Shown: in pieces, positions 43,831 to 52,957 of the stretch
Position numbering within the stretch: position 1 is the stretch's first letter
Layout of the letters: each line of letters opens with the position of its first letter
Origin: Mumia quercus
GTDB lineage: Bacteria > Actinomycetota > Actinomycetes > Propionibacteriales > Nocardioidaceae
Assembly (NCBI RefSeq): GCF_025506335.1
Contig: NZ_JANZYO010000008.1
Location: forward strand, 89,835-153,834
Direction: 5' to 3'
Length of the DNA: 64,000 nt
Translations under genes and position numbers: made by a program
The notes under the pieces: generated by a model
Database searches by the model: none
Seen by the model: only the letters and a program-made list of their open reading frames with translations
Told to the model about the DNA's origin: nothing

Positions 43831-44181
43831 ATGAGCACCCTGCGGACGCGCGTAGGCGCCGCCACCGCGGTGGGCGGACTGGTCCTGACCGGACTCGCCG
43901 CCGCCACGACGACGACCGCCTCGGCCGACACGACCCGTACGACCGCCGACGCCCAGCAGACGGCGTCGGCGACGGCGAAGCGGGTGCCGACCCGCTTCAC
44001 GAACTGCACCAAGCTCCGGAAGAAGTGGCCCCATGGTGTCGGCCGCAGGAACGCCCGCGACAAGACCACGGGCGAGCCGGTGACCACCTTCAAGCGCTCG
44101 AACCGCATCTACAAGCGGGCCATGAGGTACAACCGCGACCTGGACCGCGACAGGGACAAGATCGCCTGCGAGAAGCGCTGA
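43831..44181 (+). CDS. Secreted excalibur calcium-binding domain protein
   Basis: This 116-residue exported protein has a signal peptide (to ASAD, about residue 33) and a C-terminal excalibur domain with FTNCTKLRKKWPHGV and YNRDLDRDRDKIACEKR, where two Cys and the DxDxDxxxC loop define the family. GGAGG lies 5 bp before the ATG. In some proteins the domain binds calcium at the cell surface; here it stands almost alone. Lys/Arg-rich middle segment suggests contact with the wall. Confidence 0.82.
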   Translation: MSTLRTRVGAATAVGGLVLTGLAAATTTTASADTTRTTADAQQTASATAKRVPTRFTNCTKLRKKWPHGVGRRNARDKTTGEPVTTFKRSNRIYKRAMRYNRDLDRDRDKIACEKR

Positions 44182-44208
44182 CGGGCCTGTGGGGTCGGGT
44201 CCGGGGCG

Positions 44209-44961
44209 CTACTCCGGGTGCGCCAGCCTCGTGCGCGACAGGAACGCGTCGGGGCTACGCGACTCGAGGAGCTCGACGAGGACGCCGTCACGGCTCGTGC
44301 CGTAGCAGACGGCCGCGATGCCACCGCTGGACTCGGTGACGTCGTGGTGCCACCGCGTCCCCTCGAGCGTGGCCCGCACACCGTCGATGCCGTCGACGTC
44401 CAGACAGAGGTGGTTGACGCCGAGGTCGACAGGCCGCGCGGGCGAGCCGGACGCACCGCCGAGCACCTCGACGGCGACCGGGCCCGGCACCGGCGGCAGC
44501 GCGTGCGCGTCGGCGTCACCCACCCGTACGAGAACTCCGACGAGCCCGCTCGGGCCGTCGGTCGCGACCAGCGTCACGGGCGTCCCGTCCGGACAGGTCA
44601 CGCACCGCTCCCCCGCCGCCGTGCCTCCGACGGCGAGGGCACGCGCGCGCGTGGCGTCGGGGTCCGGCGAGGCCCAGACGAGCCCTTTCACGCCCGGTGC
44701 CTGTGGCTCGCGCACCGCCGGTGTCGGCGACGCGAACGCGAAGAGCTCCATGAACGCCGCGTCGGTGCGCAGCAGAACGACCTCGGCCGCCGTGCCCTCG
44801 GTCGCCAGCGACTCGTCGGCGGGCGCCGTCCCGACCGGCCACCCGAAGGCGCCGTGCTCGGCCGCTCCGAGGCCGTCGACCCAGAACCGGCGCGCGGCCT
44901 CGAGATCGGCGACGCTGACGCCCACATGGTTGAGGGCGACCACGCGCCCGGCATTGTCCAT
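44209..44961 (-). CDS. VOC-family (glyoxalase/dioxygenase fold) protein, tandem domain
   Basis: This 250-residue protein has two glyoxalase-like halves, opening with LNHVGVSVADLEAARRFWVDGLG and a second half containing DLGVNHLCLDVDGIDGV (residues about 10 and 185). His and Glu metal ligands are plausible at these positions, but the reaction cannot be told from sequence. ATG at 44961 precedes the first strand; longer starts to 45009 are weaker. It lies 10 bp downstream of the TetR gene and is probably cotranscribed with it. Confidence 0.78.
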   Translation of the reverse strand: MDNAGRVVALNHVGVSVADLEAARRFWVDGLGAAEHGAFGWPVGTAPADESLATEGTAAEVVLLRTDAAFMELFAFASPTPAVREPQAPGVKGLVWASPDPDATRARALAVGGTAAGERCVTCPDGTPVTLVATDGPSGLVGVLVRVGDADAHALPPVPGPVAVEVLGGASGSPARPVDLGVNHLCLDVDGIDGVRATLEGTRWHHDVTESSGGIAAVCYGTSRDGVLVELLESRSPDAFLSRTRLAHPE

Positions 44962-44971
44962 GGGCGGGAAT

Positions 44972-45595
44972 CTATCGCCCCGCGCGACCGGCTCCGTCGA
45001 CCAAGGCATCGAGCGCGAAGGCGAAGCGAGCCTCGGGGTCTGCCGCTCCCCCGGTGACGGCTGCGCTCAGCAGGGGGAAGCGGTCGGGATCGATCGTCAG
45101 GTCACCGACCGAGGCCGACGGGTCCTCCTGCGTCGCCACCTGCCCGATGACCAGAGCAGTCGTCGCGTGGAGGAGCCGCAGACCGGTGACGGGATCGAGC
45201 CCGGCGCGCCCGAGCGCCTCGAGAACGCCTTCCATCGCCTCCGACGTCGCCTCCGTCAACGCCGGACGCGTCGCGAGGAGCGGGGTGACCGACGGGTGAG
45301 CGAGGAGCGCCTCCCGCAGGTCGTACGCGTAGGTCTTGACCATGGTCTGCCATCGATCGGCGTCCGGCGGCACCCGCACCGCCTCCAGGACGACCCGCTC
45401 GACGATGCCGTCGAGCAGCGCCTGCTTGCTGGGCACGTAGTGGTAGAGCGTCATCGCCTCGACACCCAGCTCCGCCGCGAGCCGTCGCATCGTCAGTGCA
45501 CCGGCGCCGTCGCGCGCCACCATGGCCATCGCCGTGTCGAGCACACGTCCGGCGTCGAGCCCGGCCCGCTCTCCCCGCCGCCGTCGCGCGCCCAC
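44972..45595 (-). CDS. TetR-family regulator (TetR class C-terminal domain)
   Basis: This 207-residue regulator has the helix-turn-helix MRRLAAELGVEAMTLYHYVPSK (about residues 38-59, shown in part as AAELGVEAMTLYHYV) and a C-terminal domain of the TetR_C type. GGAGGAAAC precedes the GTG at 45595. It is divergent from a small membrane-protein gene, with paired operator repeats in the gap, and is followed by the VOC gene, which it may also control. Confidence 0.87.
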   Translation of the reverse strand: MGARRRRGERAGLDAGRVLDTAMAMVARDGAGALTMRRLAAELGVEAMTLYHYVPSKQALLDGIVERVVLEAVRVPPDADRWQTMVKTYAYDLREALLAHPSVTPLLATRPALTEATSEAMEGVLEALGRAGLDPVTGLRLLHATTALVIGQVATQEDPSASVGDLTIDPDRFPLLSAAVTGGAADPEARFAFALDALVDGAGRAGR

Positions 45596-45613
45596 GTTTC
45601 CTCCGTTGATTCT

Positions 45614-45659
45614 TCTTACGGTGTATGAATAGGATGCCACAGTCTTACAGCGTATGAAT
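45614..45659. promoter_or_regulatory. Paired 17-bp direct repeats, probable TetR operators
   Basis: TCTTACGGTGTATGAAT (45614-45630) and TCTTACAGCGTATGAAT (45643-45659) differ at three positions and are spaced 29 bp start to start, nearly three helical turns. Both lie in the gap between the TetR and membrane-protein genes. The second copy covers the ATG at 45654, favouring 45681 as the real start of that gene. Confidence 0.65.
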
Positions 45660-45680
45660 GACAACGAATGGGGGAAGCTC

Positions 45681-46151
45681 ATGTCCACCTCTCTCCGCGA
45701 CGCCCGACGAGCACCGGCGAGACGCCACCGGCAGGTCCGCGACGCTGCGTTCCTCGGGCTCGCGCTCCAGGTCCTCGTGACGGCCCTCCCGGTGCTCGAC
45801 CTCGCGTTCTTCGGCACCCTCGACGCCCACGTCCGGGAGGCCTACCCGGCGTGGCCGGACTCAGAGGTCGCCGCCGACCGGAACGCGATCGCGTGGGGAC
45901 TCGTGATCATCGGCGTGCTCGGGACGGCCGGGTGGCTCCTGACCGCACTGGTCGCGTCACGCGGTCGCGCCGTACGGGCCGTGGTGACGACCCTGTTCGT
46001 CACGGGCACGTGCGTCACGCTCTACGCAGCAACGCTGAGCGGCGACGCGTACGACCTGGTCGTGCCGCTGTGGCTGGGCATCCCCACGGTCGCGCTCCCG
46101 CTGCTCGCCGGCGTCACGGCCACCCTCGCCGCGTGGTGGCCCGCCGACTGA
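45681..46151 (+). CDS. Four-span membrane protein under TetR control
   Basis: This 156-residue protein has a basic N-terminus and four hydrophobic segments (AAFLGLALQVLVTALPVLDL; IAWGLVIIGVLGTAGWLLTA; VVTTLFVTGTCVTLYAA; LGIPTVALPLLAGVTATLAA). The ATG at 45681 follows GGGGGAAG; ATG at 45654 lies inside the operator repeat. No family is recognised. The gene ends 10 bp before the poly-G block, so its 3' end and anything beyond may be affected by that artefact. Confidence 0.7.
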   Translation: MSTSLRDARRAPARRHRQVRDAAFLGLALQVLVTALPVLDLAFFGTLDAHVREAYPAWPDSEVAADRNAIAWGLVIIGVLGTAGWLLTALVASRGRAVRAVVTTLFVTGTCVTLYAATLSGDAYDLVVPLWLGIPTVALPLLAGVTATLAAWWPAD

Positions 46152-46152
46152 C

Positions 46153-46320
<168 letters not shown>

Positions 46321-46328
46321 GCCGCTCG

Positions 46329-49300
46329 TCAGTGCGGGTGGAGCGAGTCGTACGCGTCGCAGGCGTGGGCGTACGCCTCGGCGACGACCCGCGGGTCGTG
46401 CCACCAGTACGGACGCGTCACGGCACGGTCGGCACGCTCGCTCACCCTCGTCGCCGGCCGCGGTGCGCCCGGCGCCTTGGGAGCCTTCGCGCGGGTGGTG
46501 AACGGGCGCATCAGCTCGTCGCGGGTGTGGGCCCTGCCTCCGACCATCGTCAGCTCCACGCGAGCCGCTGCATCGATGTCGCGCAGCGGGTTGCCGCGGA
46601 CGCCGATCAGGTCGGCGACCTTGCCCGGCTCCAACGTGCCGACGTCGTCGGCGACACCGAGGTAGCGCGCGGGGTTGACGATCGCGGCCCGCAGCGCGTC
46701 GTACGGGGACCACCCGTAGCCGACCATCTCCTGGAGGTTGGCGTGGACGCCGAGACCAGGACTGTCGAGCGGCGCGTCGGTGCCGACGAGCACGAGGCCA
46801 CCGGCGTCGGCGATCCGCTTCATCGTCTGCACCTCGCGGCACGGAGCCGTCGCGCACCCCGGGTCGCTGGGGTCGGTGACGTTGTCGGCGACCGAGTCGA
46901 GGATCGCCGACCGCTTCCACGACGGCCAGAGCGGCAGCCGCGGGTCGGAGGCGATCTCGTCCCTGGAGAGGAAGTCCGAGGTGAACAGCGTCGTGGTGAC
47001 GTTGCGCCGCCCCTTGCCGTACATCGTCGGGACGTCCTCGTAGCTCCGGCCCGTCGCGGTGATGGTCCGGGCGAACCCGAGCCGCTGGGTCGCGGCCAGG
47101 TGCGTCGTCCCGTCCTGCCCGATCAGGGCGCCTGGAGACAGGTAGTGCGACTCCGAGCGCAGGCCCAGGCGGTGGGCGAAGTCGACCACCGTCTTCATCC
47201 GGTCCGCCGGCAGCCGGACGTACGTCTTCAGGAAGTCGTAGTCGAGCGCCTTGACGCGGGTGAGCTCGCGGGCGACGTCCTCGTCGCTCTTCGTCGGCCG
47301 CATGAAGTTGTAGTACACGCGCGAGCCGTCGATCGGCTCTCCCGTCGCGTAGAACCGCGGACCGACCCGTGCACCGGAGTCGAGCGCCTCGCGGTCCTCG
47401 ATCGCGCGGTACACCTGGTCCCCGACCGACAGCGTCGACGTGATGCCGTACGCGAGGTTGATCCTGCCCTGCCGGTCACCGAAGAAGCGGGACTCGTACT
47501 CCTGGTGGACGTGGGAGTCCATGAGGCCGGGCATGATCGTCAGGTCTGAGGCGTCGACCACCTGCGCGCCGCGGTGCTGCCGGCGGTCGTGCCGGGCGAT
47601 GCTGCGGATCCGGTTGTCGACGACGGTGATGTCGACGTCGCGTCGGAGCTGCTTCTGCTCACCGTCCCAGAAGGCACCCGCGTGGACGATCGTTCGGCCG
47701 CGGGCGACCTCGGGGCGGAACGACAGCGGGACGGACAGCGTACGGGCGCGGCCGGTACGGGCGTCGGCGAGCCGCAGCTTGCCGTTGCTCAGGTAGAGCA
47801 GCCGGCGCGAGTCGCCGCTCCACGACGGCGCGTCCGCGACCTCCCCGTTGACCTGACGCGGAGGGCCGGTGGGCGTCCCGTCGGCCGCGACGGGCATCAC
47901 ACGCAGCGTCGACTGGACCACGAAGGCCATGCGCGTGCCGTCCGGCGACCAGACGGGACCGTCGTCGCCGCGGGTCGAGAGCGAGTCGTGCGCGTCGCCC
48001 GGCGGGTGGAACGTCTGCTCACCGGTCGCGACGTCGACGGTGAGGATCTGGCTGGTCCCCTCGCGGAAGCGCTGCGAGTACTGCTTCACCGCGGCGAACG
48101 CGAGCGTCTTGCCGTCCGCCGACCACGACGGCCGCCCGGGCCCGAACAGCGACGGAACCAGCTCGCGTACGGAGCCGGACGCCACGTCCAGCACGTACGT
48201 CGCGCCGCGCTGGTCCTGGAAGGCGACCTGCGTGCCGTCCGGCGAGAAGACGCCGGAGACCTCGGCGGAGTCCAGCGCGGTGAGCCTGCGCTCGCTGCCG
48301 GAGCGGAGGTCACGCAGGTAGAGGTCCTCGGTCCCCGCCTTGTCGGAGGAGTAGAGGAGCTTGCGCCCGTCGGGCGAGAACGTCGGGTTGACCTCGTGGA
48401 AGGCGTCGTCGGTCAGCTGCCGCGGTCGTCCGCCGATCGGCATCAGCCACAGGTCGTTGAGCGCGACGAACACGACCGACCGGCCGTCCGGCGAGAGCTG
48501 GGGGGTGAGCACGCCCTTGACCTGGCTCCTGGCGCGGGAGTCGAAGTCGTGCTCCTTGAGGCGGTAGTCGGCACCCCGGAGGCGCACCGTCGCCGAGAAC
48601 GGGATCTCCTCGGCCTCTCCCCCGTCGGTCGAGACCTGGCGGATCTTGCCGTCGGCGGAGTAGAGCAGCGTGTCGTCGTCCACCCACTCGGGGGTGAAGA
48701 GGAAGACGTCCGACCCCTCGGTGACCGGTTCGCCGTCCACCATCAGGTCCGACCGGGTGCCCTGCTGCTCGACGTACGCGACCCGTTCGCCGTCGGGCGC
48801 CATCGCGGGCGCCTGCAACGTCACCCCGGCGGCCGGAGCCGGCACGAGGACCTCCGTCGTGCCGTCGCGACCGGCAGCCGCGATCGTCGCGTCGGCCACG
48901 TGGACGACACGCTCGCCGTCCGGTGACCACGAGGGCGTGTGCTCCTGGCCCGGCCCGGAGGTCCAGCGCGTGAGCTCCCCGGTCGCGATCTCGAGCGACC
49001 AGATGTCGTACGTGCCGCCGCGGTCGGACGAGAACGCGACGTGCTCACCGTCGGGCGACCACCGCGGCTCGCGGTCGTCGTACCCACCGGTCGTCAGCTG
49101 TGTCGGGTTGCTGCCGTCGGCGTCGGCGGACCAGACGTGGAACCGGCCGTCACGGTAGGACTGGAAGACGAGCCGCCCGTCCGGGCCCACGTCGGGCCGT
49201 GCGGTCTCGAGGAGCGGGTCGGTGAGCCGCTCGGCCTTTCCGCCTCCCTCCGGGACGCGGTAGAGCATCCCGTGGAGATCCATCACCAGGCTGCCGTCCG

Positions 49301-49490
49301 GCGCGGCGGCGACGGCGAGGTTGGTCCCCTCGTCGAGGGTGACGTTGGTCGTCTGGGGCAAGGGTGGTCTGGTCGGGTCGGCTTGGGCACTCAGAGCAGG
49401 TGCCGCGCCCAGCGCCAGTACGGCGCCTGCGACGGCCAGCGTGCGTCGCGCCGTTGCTCGATTGCCCCCTCCCCTCGCTCGCTGGTGCAT
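46329..49490 (-). CDS. Secreted amidohydrolase fused to a TolB-type beta-propeller
   Basis: This 1053-residue exported protein has a signal peptide (to about residue 37, SAQA), a large TolB/WD40-like beta-propeller with many WSPDG/FSPDG repeats (about 40-600), and an amidohydrolase family 1 domain (about 610-1000). Metal ligands are visible in DSHVHQE (about 658) and SESHY, and the catalytic Asp in VGTDAPLDSPG; LKTYVRLP may supply the bridging Lys. GGGGGAGTTACGG precedes the ATG. Substrate is unknown; such fusions are thought to hydrolyse cyclic amides or dipeptides outside the cell. Its stop is only 9 bp from the artefact block. Confidence 0.85.
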   Translation of the reverse strand: MHQRARGGGNRATARRTLAVAGAVLALGAAPALSAQADPTRPPLPQTTNVTLDEGTNLAVAAAPDGSLVMDLHGMLYRVPEGGGKAERLTDPLLETARPDVGPDGRLVFQSYRDGRFHVWSADADGSNPTQLTTGGYDDREPRWSPDGEHVAFSSDRGGTYDIWSLEIATGELTRWTSGPGQEHTPSWSPDGERVVHVADATIAAAGRDGTTEVLVPAPAAGVTLQAPAMAPDGERVAYVEQQGTRSDLMVDGEPVTEGSDVFLFTPEWVDDDTLLYSADGKIRQVSTDGGEAEEIPFSATVRLRGADYRLKEHDFDSRARSQVKGVLTPQLSPDGRSVVFVALNDLWLMPIGGRPRQLTDDAFHEVNPTFSPDGRKLLYSSDKAGTEDLYLRDLRSGSERRLTALDSAEVSGVFSPDGTQVAFQDQRGATYVLDVASGSVRELVPSLFGPGRPSWSADGKTLAFAAVKQYSQRFREGTSQILTVDVATGEQTFHPPGDAHDSLSTRGDDGPVWSPDGTRMAFVVQSTLRVMPVAADGTPTGPPRQVNGEVADAPSWSGDSRRLLYLSNGKLRLADARTGRARTLSVPLSFRPEVARGRTIVHAGAFWDGEQKQLRRDVDITVVDNRIRSIARHDRRQHRGAQVVDASDLTIMPGLMDSHVHQEYESRFFGDRQGRINLAYGITSTLSVGDQVYRAIEDREALDSGARVGPRFYATGEPIDGSRVYYNFMRPTKSDEDVARELTRVKALDYDFLKTYVRLPADRMKTVVDFAHRLGLRSESHYLSPGALIGQDGTTHLAATQRLGFARTITATGRSYEDVPTMYGKGRRNVTTTLFTSDFLSRDEIASDPRLPLWPSWKRSAILDSVADNVTDPSDPGCATAPCREVQTMKRIADAGGLVLVGTDAPLDSPGLGVHANLQEMVGYGWSPYDALRAAIVNPARYLGVADDVGTLEPGKVADLIGVRGNPLRDIDAAARVELTMVGGRAHTRDELMRPFTTRAKAPKAPGAPRPATRVSERADRAVTRPYWWHDPRVVAEAYAHACDAYDSLHPH

Positions 49491-49635
49491 CCGTAACTCC
49501 CCCTTGGGCTGGTTGAGTGAGACAACGGCATGCTCTCCAGCGCGCTAGCAGACCGCTCTGCGCTGCGAGGGTGAATGAGACGGGCGGTGCACTCCCTGAG
49601 GCGAGCGGTCGCTCTGACGTGACGAGCGGTACCGC

Positions 49636-50601
49636 CTATCGAGGCTCCTTGCCGGCGCCGCGAAGGAGCCGGTGCGCGGCCTCAGCGAGGTAAGCCGCGA
49701 ACTCCTGAGGCTCCTCGACCGTGAACTCCAGGTCGGCGAGCACGAGGACCGTCGCCAGCCACTCGTACGAGTCGACGTGCGCCTCGTACCGGCACGTGTC
49801 CGCGTCGACGGGTTCGAGAGACCCGTCGACGCGGTAGAGACGCGCGGCCGCCTCACGGGCCGACGCGTGCAAGGTCAGGACCACACGACGCGTGGGTGCC
49901 GGGCGGACGCGATCCTGCAGGTAGCCTGCGAGATCCTCTGCGGGCGGCGTACGGGGTCGGAACGTCGACTCCAGCGGGCGCGGGTCGACCAGGCGGTCGA
50001 GCCTGAAGCTGCGCCAGTCGCCACGACCGAGGTCCCACGCGAACAGGTACCAGCGTCCTCGTACGTGGAGGAGCCGTGCGGGCTCGACCTCCCTGCGTGA
50101 GGTGGCCTGGCGCGCCGTGTAGTCGAACGCGAGACGCCGCTGCGCCCTGATCACCGACGCGAGAGTCTGGAAGACCGCCGGGTCGGCGCGCTGCTGCTCG
50201 GTACGTCCGACCTCGACGGCGGCCAGGATCTCGTCGGCGCGGCGCCGCAGCGGGGCAGGCAGGATGCGCCGGAGCTTCGCGACCGCGCGCTCGGCGGCCT
50301 CCGCGTGCGCGTCGTCGCGCGTGCTTCCGGTGGCGGCGAGCCGCAGCCCGAGAACGGTGACGACCGCCTCGTCGTCCTCGAGCATGAGCGGCGGCAGTGC
50401 GCCCCCGGCGCGGAGGCGGTAGTGGCCTCCGGGGCCGCGGGTGCTCTCCACCGGGTAGCCCATCTGACGCAGGTGGTCGATGTCCCGACGGAGGGTTCGC
50501 CCGTGGGTCTCCATCGCGGCGGCGAGCTCGTCGGCCGGCCAGCGGCGACCGGACTGCAGGAGGGAGAGGAGCCGCAGCATGCGCTCGCGGGGAGCCGCCA
50601 T
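49636..50601 (-). CDS. WYL-domain transcriptional regulator (YafY type)
   Basis: This 321-residue regulator has an N-terminal HTH_11 winged helix (MLRLLSLLQSGRRWPADELA...RTLRRDIDHLRQMGYPVE) and a WYL domain (RGRWYLFAWDLGRGDWRSFRLDRL, in part), which in characterised members senses ligands or nucleic acid. The C-terminal WCX region completes the usual length. It is divergent from a UvrA-like gene across a 31-bp palindrome, so it likely controls both. It begins with ATG at 50601. Confidence 0.87.
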   Translation of the reverse strand: MAAPRERMLRLLSLLQSGRRWPADELAAAMETHGRTLRRDIDHLRQMGYPVESTRGPGGHYRLRAGGALPPLMLEDDEAVVTVLGLRLAATGSTRDDAHAEAAERAVAKLRRILPAPLRRRADEILAAVEVGRTEQQRADPAVFQTLASVIRAQRRLAFDYTARQATSRREVEPARLLHVRGRWYLFAWDLGRGDWRSFRLDRLVDPRPLESTFRPRTPPAEDLAGYLQDRVRPAPTRRVVLTLHASAREAAARLYRVDGSLEPVDADTCRYEAHVDSYEWLATVLVLADLEFTVEEPQEFAAYLAEAAHRLLRGAGKEPR

Positions 50602-50610
50602 CGTCCCTCC

Positions 50611-50641
50611 TCAGTTGTGGACACGATCTGTCCACAACTGA
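50611..50641. promoter_or_regulatory. 31-bp palindromic operator between WYL regulator and UvrA-like gene
   Basis: TCAGTTGTGGACA and TGTCCACAACTGA are perfect 13-bp arms around CGATC. The palindrome lies 10 bp upstream of the WYL regulator start and 15 bp upstream of the UvrA-like start, so binding would affect both genes. Its length suggests a dimer binding with high affinity. Confidence 0.75.
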
Positions 50642-50656
50642 GCCTAGCGTGGAGAC

Positions 50657-52942
50657 ATGGCGAACCACCGCGGTCACTGGATCACCGTCGAAGGCGCACG
50701 GACGCACAATCTTCGTGACGTGTCGCTGCGCGTCCCCAAGCACCGCCTCACGGTGTTCACGGGTGTCTCGGGATCGGGCAAGTCCTCGCTGGCGTTCGAC
50801 ACGATCGCCGCCGAGGCGCAGCGACTCGTGACCGAGACCTACCCCGTGTTCGTCCGCAACCGGCTCCCTCAGCACTCCCCTGCCGACGTGGACCGGATCG
50901 ACGGGCTCGTCTTCACGACGGTCGTCGACCAGCGTCGGTTCACCCCGAACGCCCGCTCGACGGTGGGCACGGCCAGCGACATCGCCCCCTTGCTGCGCAT
51001 GCTGTTCTCGCGGATCGGGAGCCCGTCGGCGGGCTACTCCCCCGCGTACTCGTTCAACGACCCGAGCGGGATGTGCCCCCGTTGCGAGGGCCTGGGGGTC
51101 GTGGACGACATCGACCTCGACGAGCTGGTGGACCGTACGCGGAGCCTGCGCGAGGGCGCGATCCGGTTCCCCACGTTCGCGCCCGGCACCTACCGGTGGA
51201 AGCGCCTCGTCCATTCCGGTCTCGTCGATCCCGACACGCCCTTGTCGAGGGTCTCGCCGGCTCAGTGGGACGCGCTGATCCACGGCGAGGGCCTGCGCCT
51301 GAGCGACCCCGACCCGGAGTATCCCGACTCCGGCATCTTCGACGGAGTCGTGCCGCGCCTGCGCAAGACCTACCTGCGCAAGGCAACGTCACGGGTCACC
51401 GACGACGAGCAGGCGGCGCTCGACCGTGTGGTGACGCGTGCGCGCTGCGCGGCGTGCGACGGCACGCGGCTCAACGACGCGGCGCGGGCGAGCCTGGTCG
51501 ACGGGCGTTCGATCGCCGACTGGTCGCGCCTGCCGGTCGCCGAGCTGCGGGCCGTCGTCCGCAAGGTCACCGATCTGTCCGTCGCCCCGCTCACCCGCGC
51601 GATCAACGAACGCCTCGACGCGCTCGACGCCGTCGGCCTCGGCTACCTCAGCCTGTCGCGCGACTCAGGGTCCCTCTCCGGGGGCGAGGCGCAGCGCGTC
51701 AAGATCGTGCGTCATCTCGGCAGCGCGCTCAGCGACGTCTGCTACGTGTTCGACGAGCCGAGCACCGGGCTGCACCCGCACGACGTCCACCGGCTGCTGC
51801 ACCTGCTCAAGAGCCTGCGCGACCGGCACAACACCGTGCTCGTGGTCGAGCACCACTCCGCCGTCATCGCCGCGGCGGACCACGTCGTCGAACTGGGCCC
51901 GTCCGGCGGCGCGGAGGGAGGGCGGATCGAGCTCGAGGGAGACCCCGCCGCGCTCGCCGCCTCCGACACCGCCACGGGCAGGGCGATGCGCACGCCGGCG
52001 ACCCTGCGGACCGCTCCACGCTGTCCCCGAGGCTGGGTCACGATCGCCCGCGCGTCCCGCCACAACCTCCGTGATGTCACCGTGGACGTGCCGCTGGGGG
52101 TGCTGACGGTCGTCTCCGGCGTGGCGGGATCCGGGAAGAGCACGCTGTTCGCGGGCGAGCTGCCGCGGCAGCACCCGGAGTTCGTCACCGTCGACCAGAC
52201 GCCGCTGCGCGGAGGCGTACGTTCGACGCCGCTCACGGTCCTCCGGGTCGCGGAGGCGGTCCGCCAGGCATACGGCGCCGCCACCGGACTGTCGCCGTCC
52301 TGGTTCAGCGCCAACGCCCGCGGCGCGTGCCCGGTGTGCCGTGGCAAGGGGTTCCTCGTCACCGACCTGGCCTTCCTCGACGACGTCCGTACCCCGTGCG
52401 ACGCATGTGCGGGGACGCGCTTCAACACCACCGCCCGGCAGGCGACGCTGCGGGGTCGTAGCATCGCCGACCTCCTGGCGATGAGCCCCGCGGAGGCGGC
52501 CGACGTGCTCGACGACCACGAGGACGTCGTACGTCGGCTGAGGTGGCTCGACAAAGTCGGGTTGGGCTACGTGGCCGTCGGGCAGAGCGTCGACACGCTC
52601 TCCGGCGGTGAACGGCAGCGACTCCTCCTCGCCCGGCACCTCGGCGAGACCACCTCCCCCGCCGAGACACGACTCGTCCTCGACGAGCCGACCGTGGGCC
52701 TGCACAGCGAGGACGTCGACCGGCTCCTCGCGCTCTTCGACGAGCTCGTCGACGCCGGTGCCACGCTGGTCGTCATCGAGCACGACCAGCGGGTCGTCGC
52801 GCACGCCGACCATGTCGTCGACGTCGGACCCGGTGCAGGGCAGGACGGCGGGACGATCGTCTTCGAGGGGGCGCCGCGCGACGTGCTCGACCACCCGCGC
52901 TCGGTCACCGGTCGCTACCTCCGCACGGCTGTGCAGAGGTAG
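50657..52942 (+). CDS. UvrA-like ABC ATPase (short UvrA2/DrrC type)
   Basis: This 761-residue protein has two ABC ATPase halves: Walker A GVSGSGKSS (about 35) and GVAGSGKST (about 490), signatures LSGGEAQR and LSGGERQR, and two zinc-finger pairs (CPRCEGLG...CAACDGTR and CPVCRGKG...CDACAGTR). It is about 180 residues shorter than canonical UvrA, like UvrA2/DrrC-type proteins linked to DNA damage or drug tolerance, and is not the housekeeping excinuclease. GGAGAC precedes the ATG. A divergent WYL regulator probably controls it. A hairpin includes its stop codon. Confidence 0.85.
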   Translation: MANHRGHWITVEGARTHNLRDVSLRVPKHRLTVFTGVSGSGKSSLAFDTIAAEAQRLVTETYPVFVRNRLPQHSPADVDRIDGLVFTTVVDQRRFTPNARSTVGTASDIAPLLRMLFSRIGSPSAGYSPAYSFNDPSGMCPRCEGLGVVDDIDLDELVDRTRSLREGAIRFPTFAPGTYRWKRLVHSGLVDPDTPLSRVSPAQWDALIHGEGLRLSDPDPEYPDSGIFDGVVPRLRKTYLRKATSRVTDDEQAALDRVVTRARCAACDGTRLNDAARASLVDGRSIADWSRLPVAELRAVVRKVTDLSVAPLTRAINERLDALDAVGLGYLSLSRDSGSLSGGEAQRVKIVRHLGSALSDVCYVFDEPSTGLHPHDVHRLLHLLKSLRDRHNTVLVVEHHSAVIAAADHVVELGPSGGAEGGRIELEGDPAALAASDTATGRAMRTPATLRTAPRCPRGWVTIARASRHNLRDVTVDVPLGVLTVVSGVAGSGKSTLFAGELPRQHPEFVTVDQTPLRGGVRSTPLTVLRVAEAVRQAYGAATGLSPSWFSANARGACPVCRGKGFLVTDLAFLDDVRTPCDACAGTRFNTTARQATLRGRSIADLLAMSPAEAADVLDDHEDVVRRLRWLDKVGLGYVAVGQSVDTLSGGERQRLLLARHLGETTSPAETRLVLDEPTVGLHSEDVDRLLALFDELVDAGATLVVIEHDQRVVAHADHVVDVGPGAGQDGGTIVFEGAPRDVLDHPRSVTGRYLRTAVQR

Positions 52943-52947
52943 CGACC
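52910..52947 (+). terminator. Terminator-like hairpin spanning the stop codon of the UvrA-like gene
   Basis: GGTCGCTACCTC and GAGGTAGCGACC form a perfect 12-bp stem with a 14-nt loop. The TAG stop (52940-52942) lies in the 3' arm, so the last 10 codons encode half of the hairpin. The 3' arm sequence GAGGTAGCG is shared with the terminator at 54709-54749. Confidence 0.6.
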
Positions 52948-52957
52948 GCCACGCGGG

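Noticed and set aside
49491-49635. Promoter or small gene between the amidohydrolase and WYL genes
   Set aside because: No convincing hexamers, hairpin, or coding frame were seen; the stretch is left as plain intergenic sequence.
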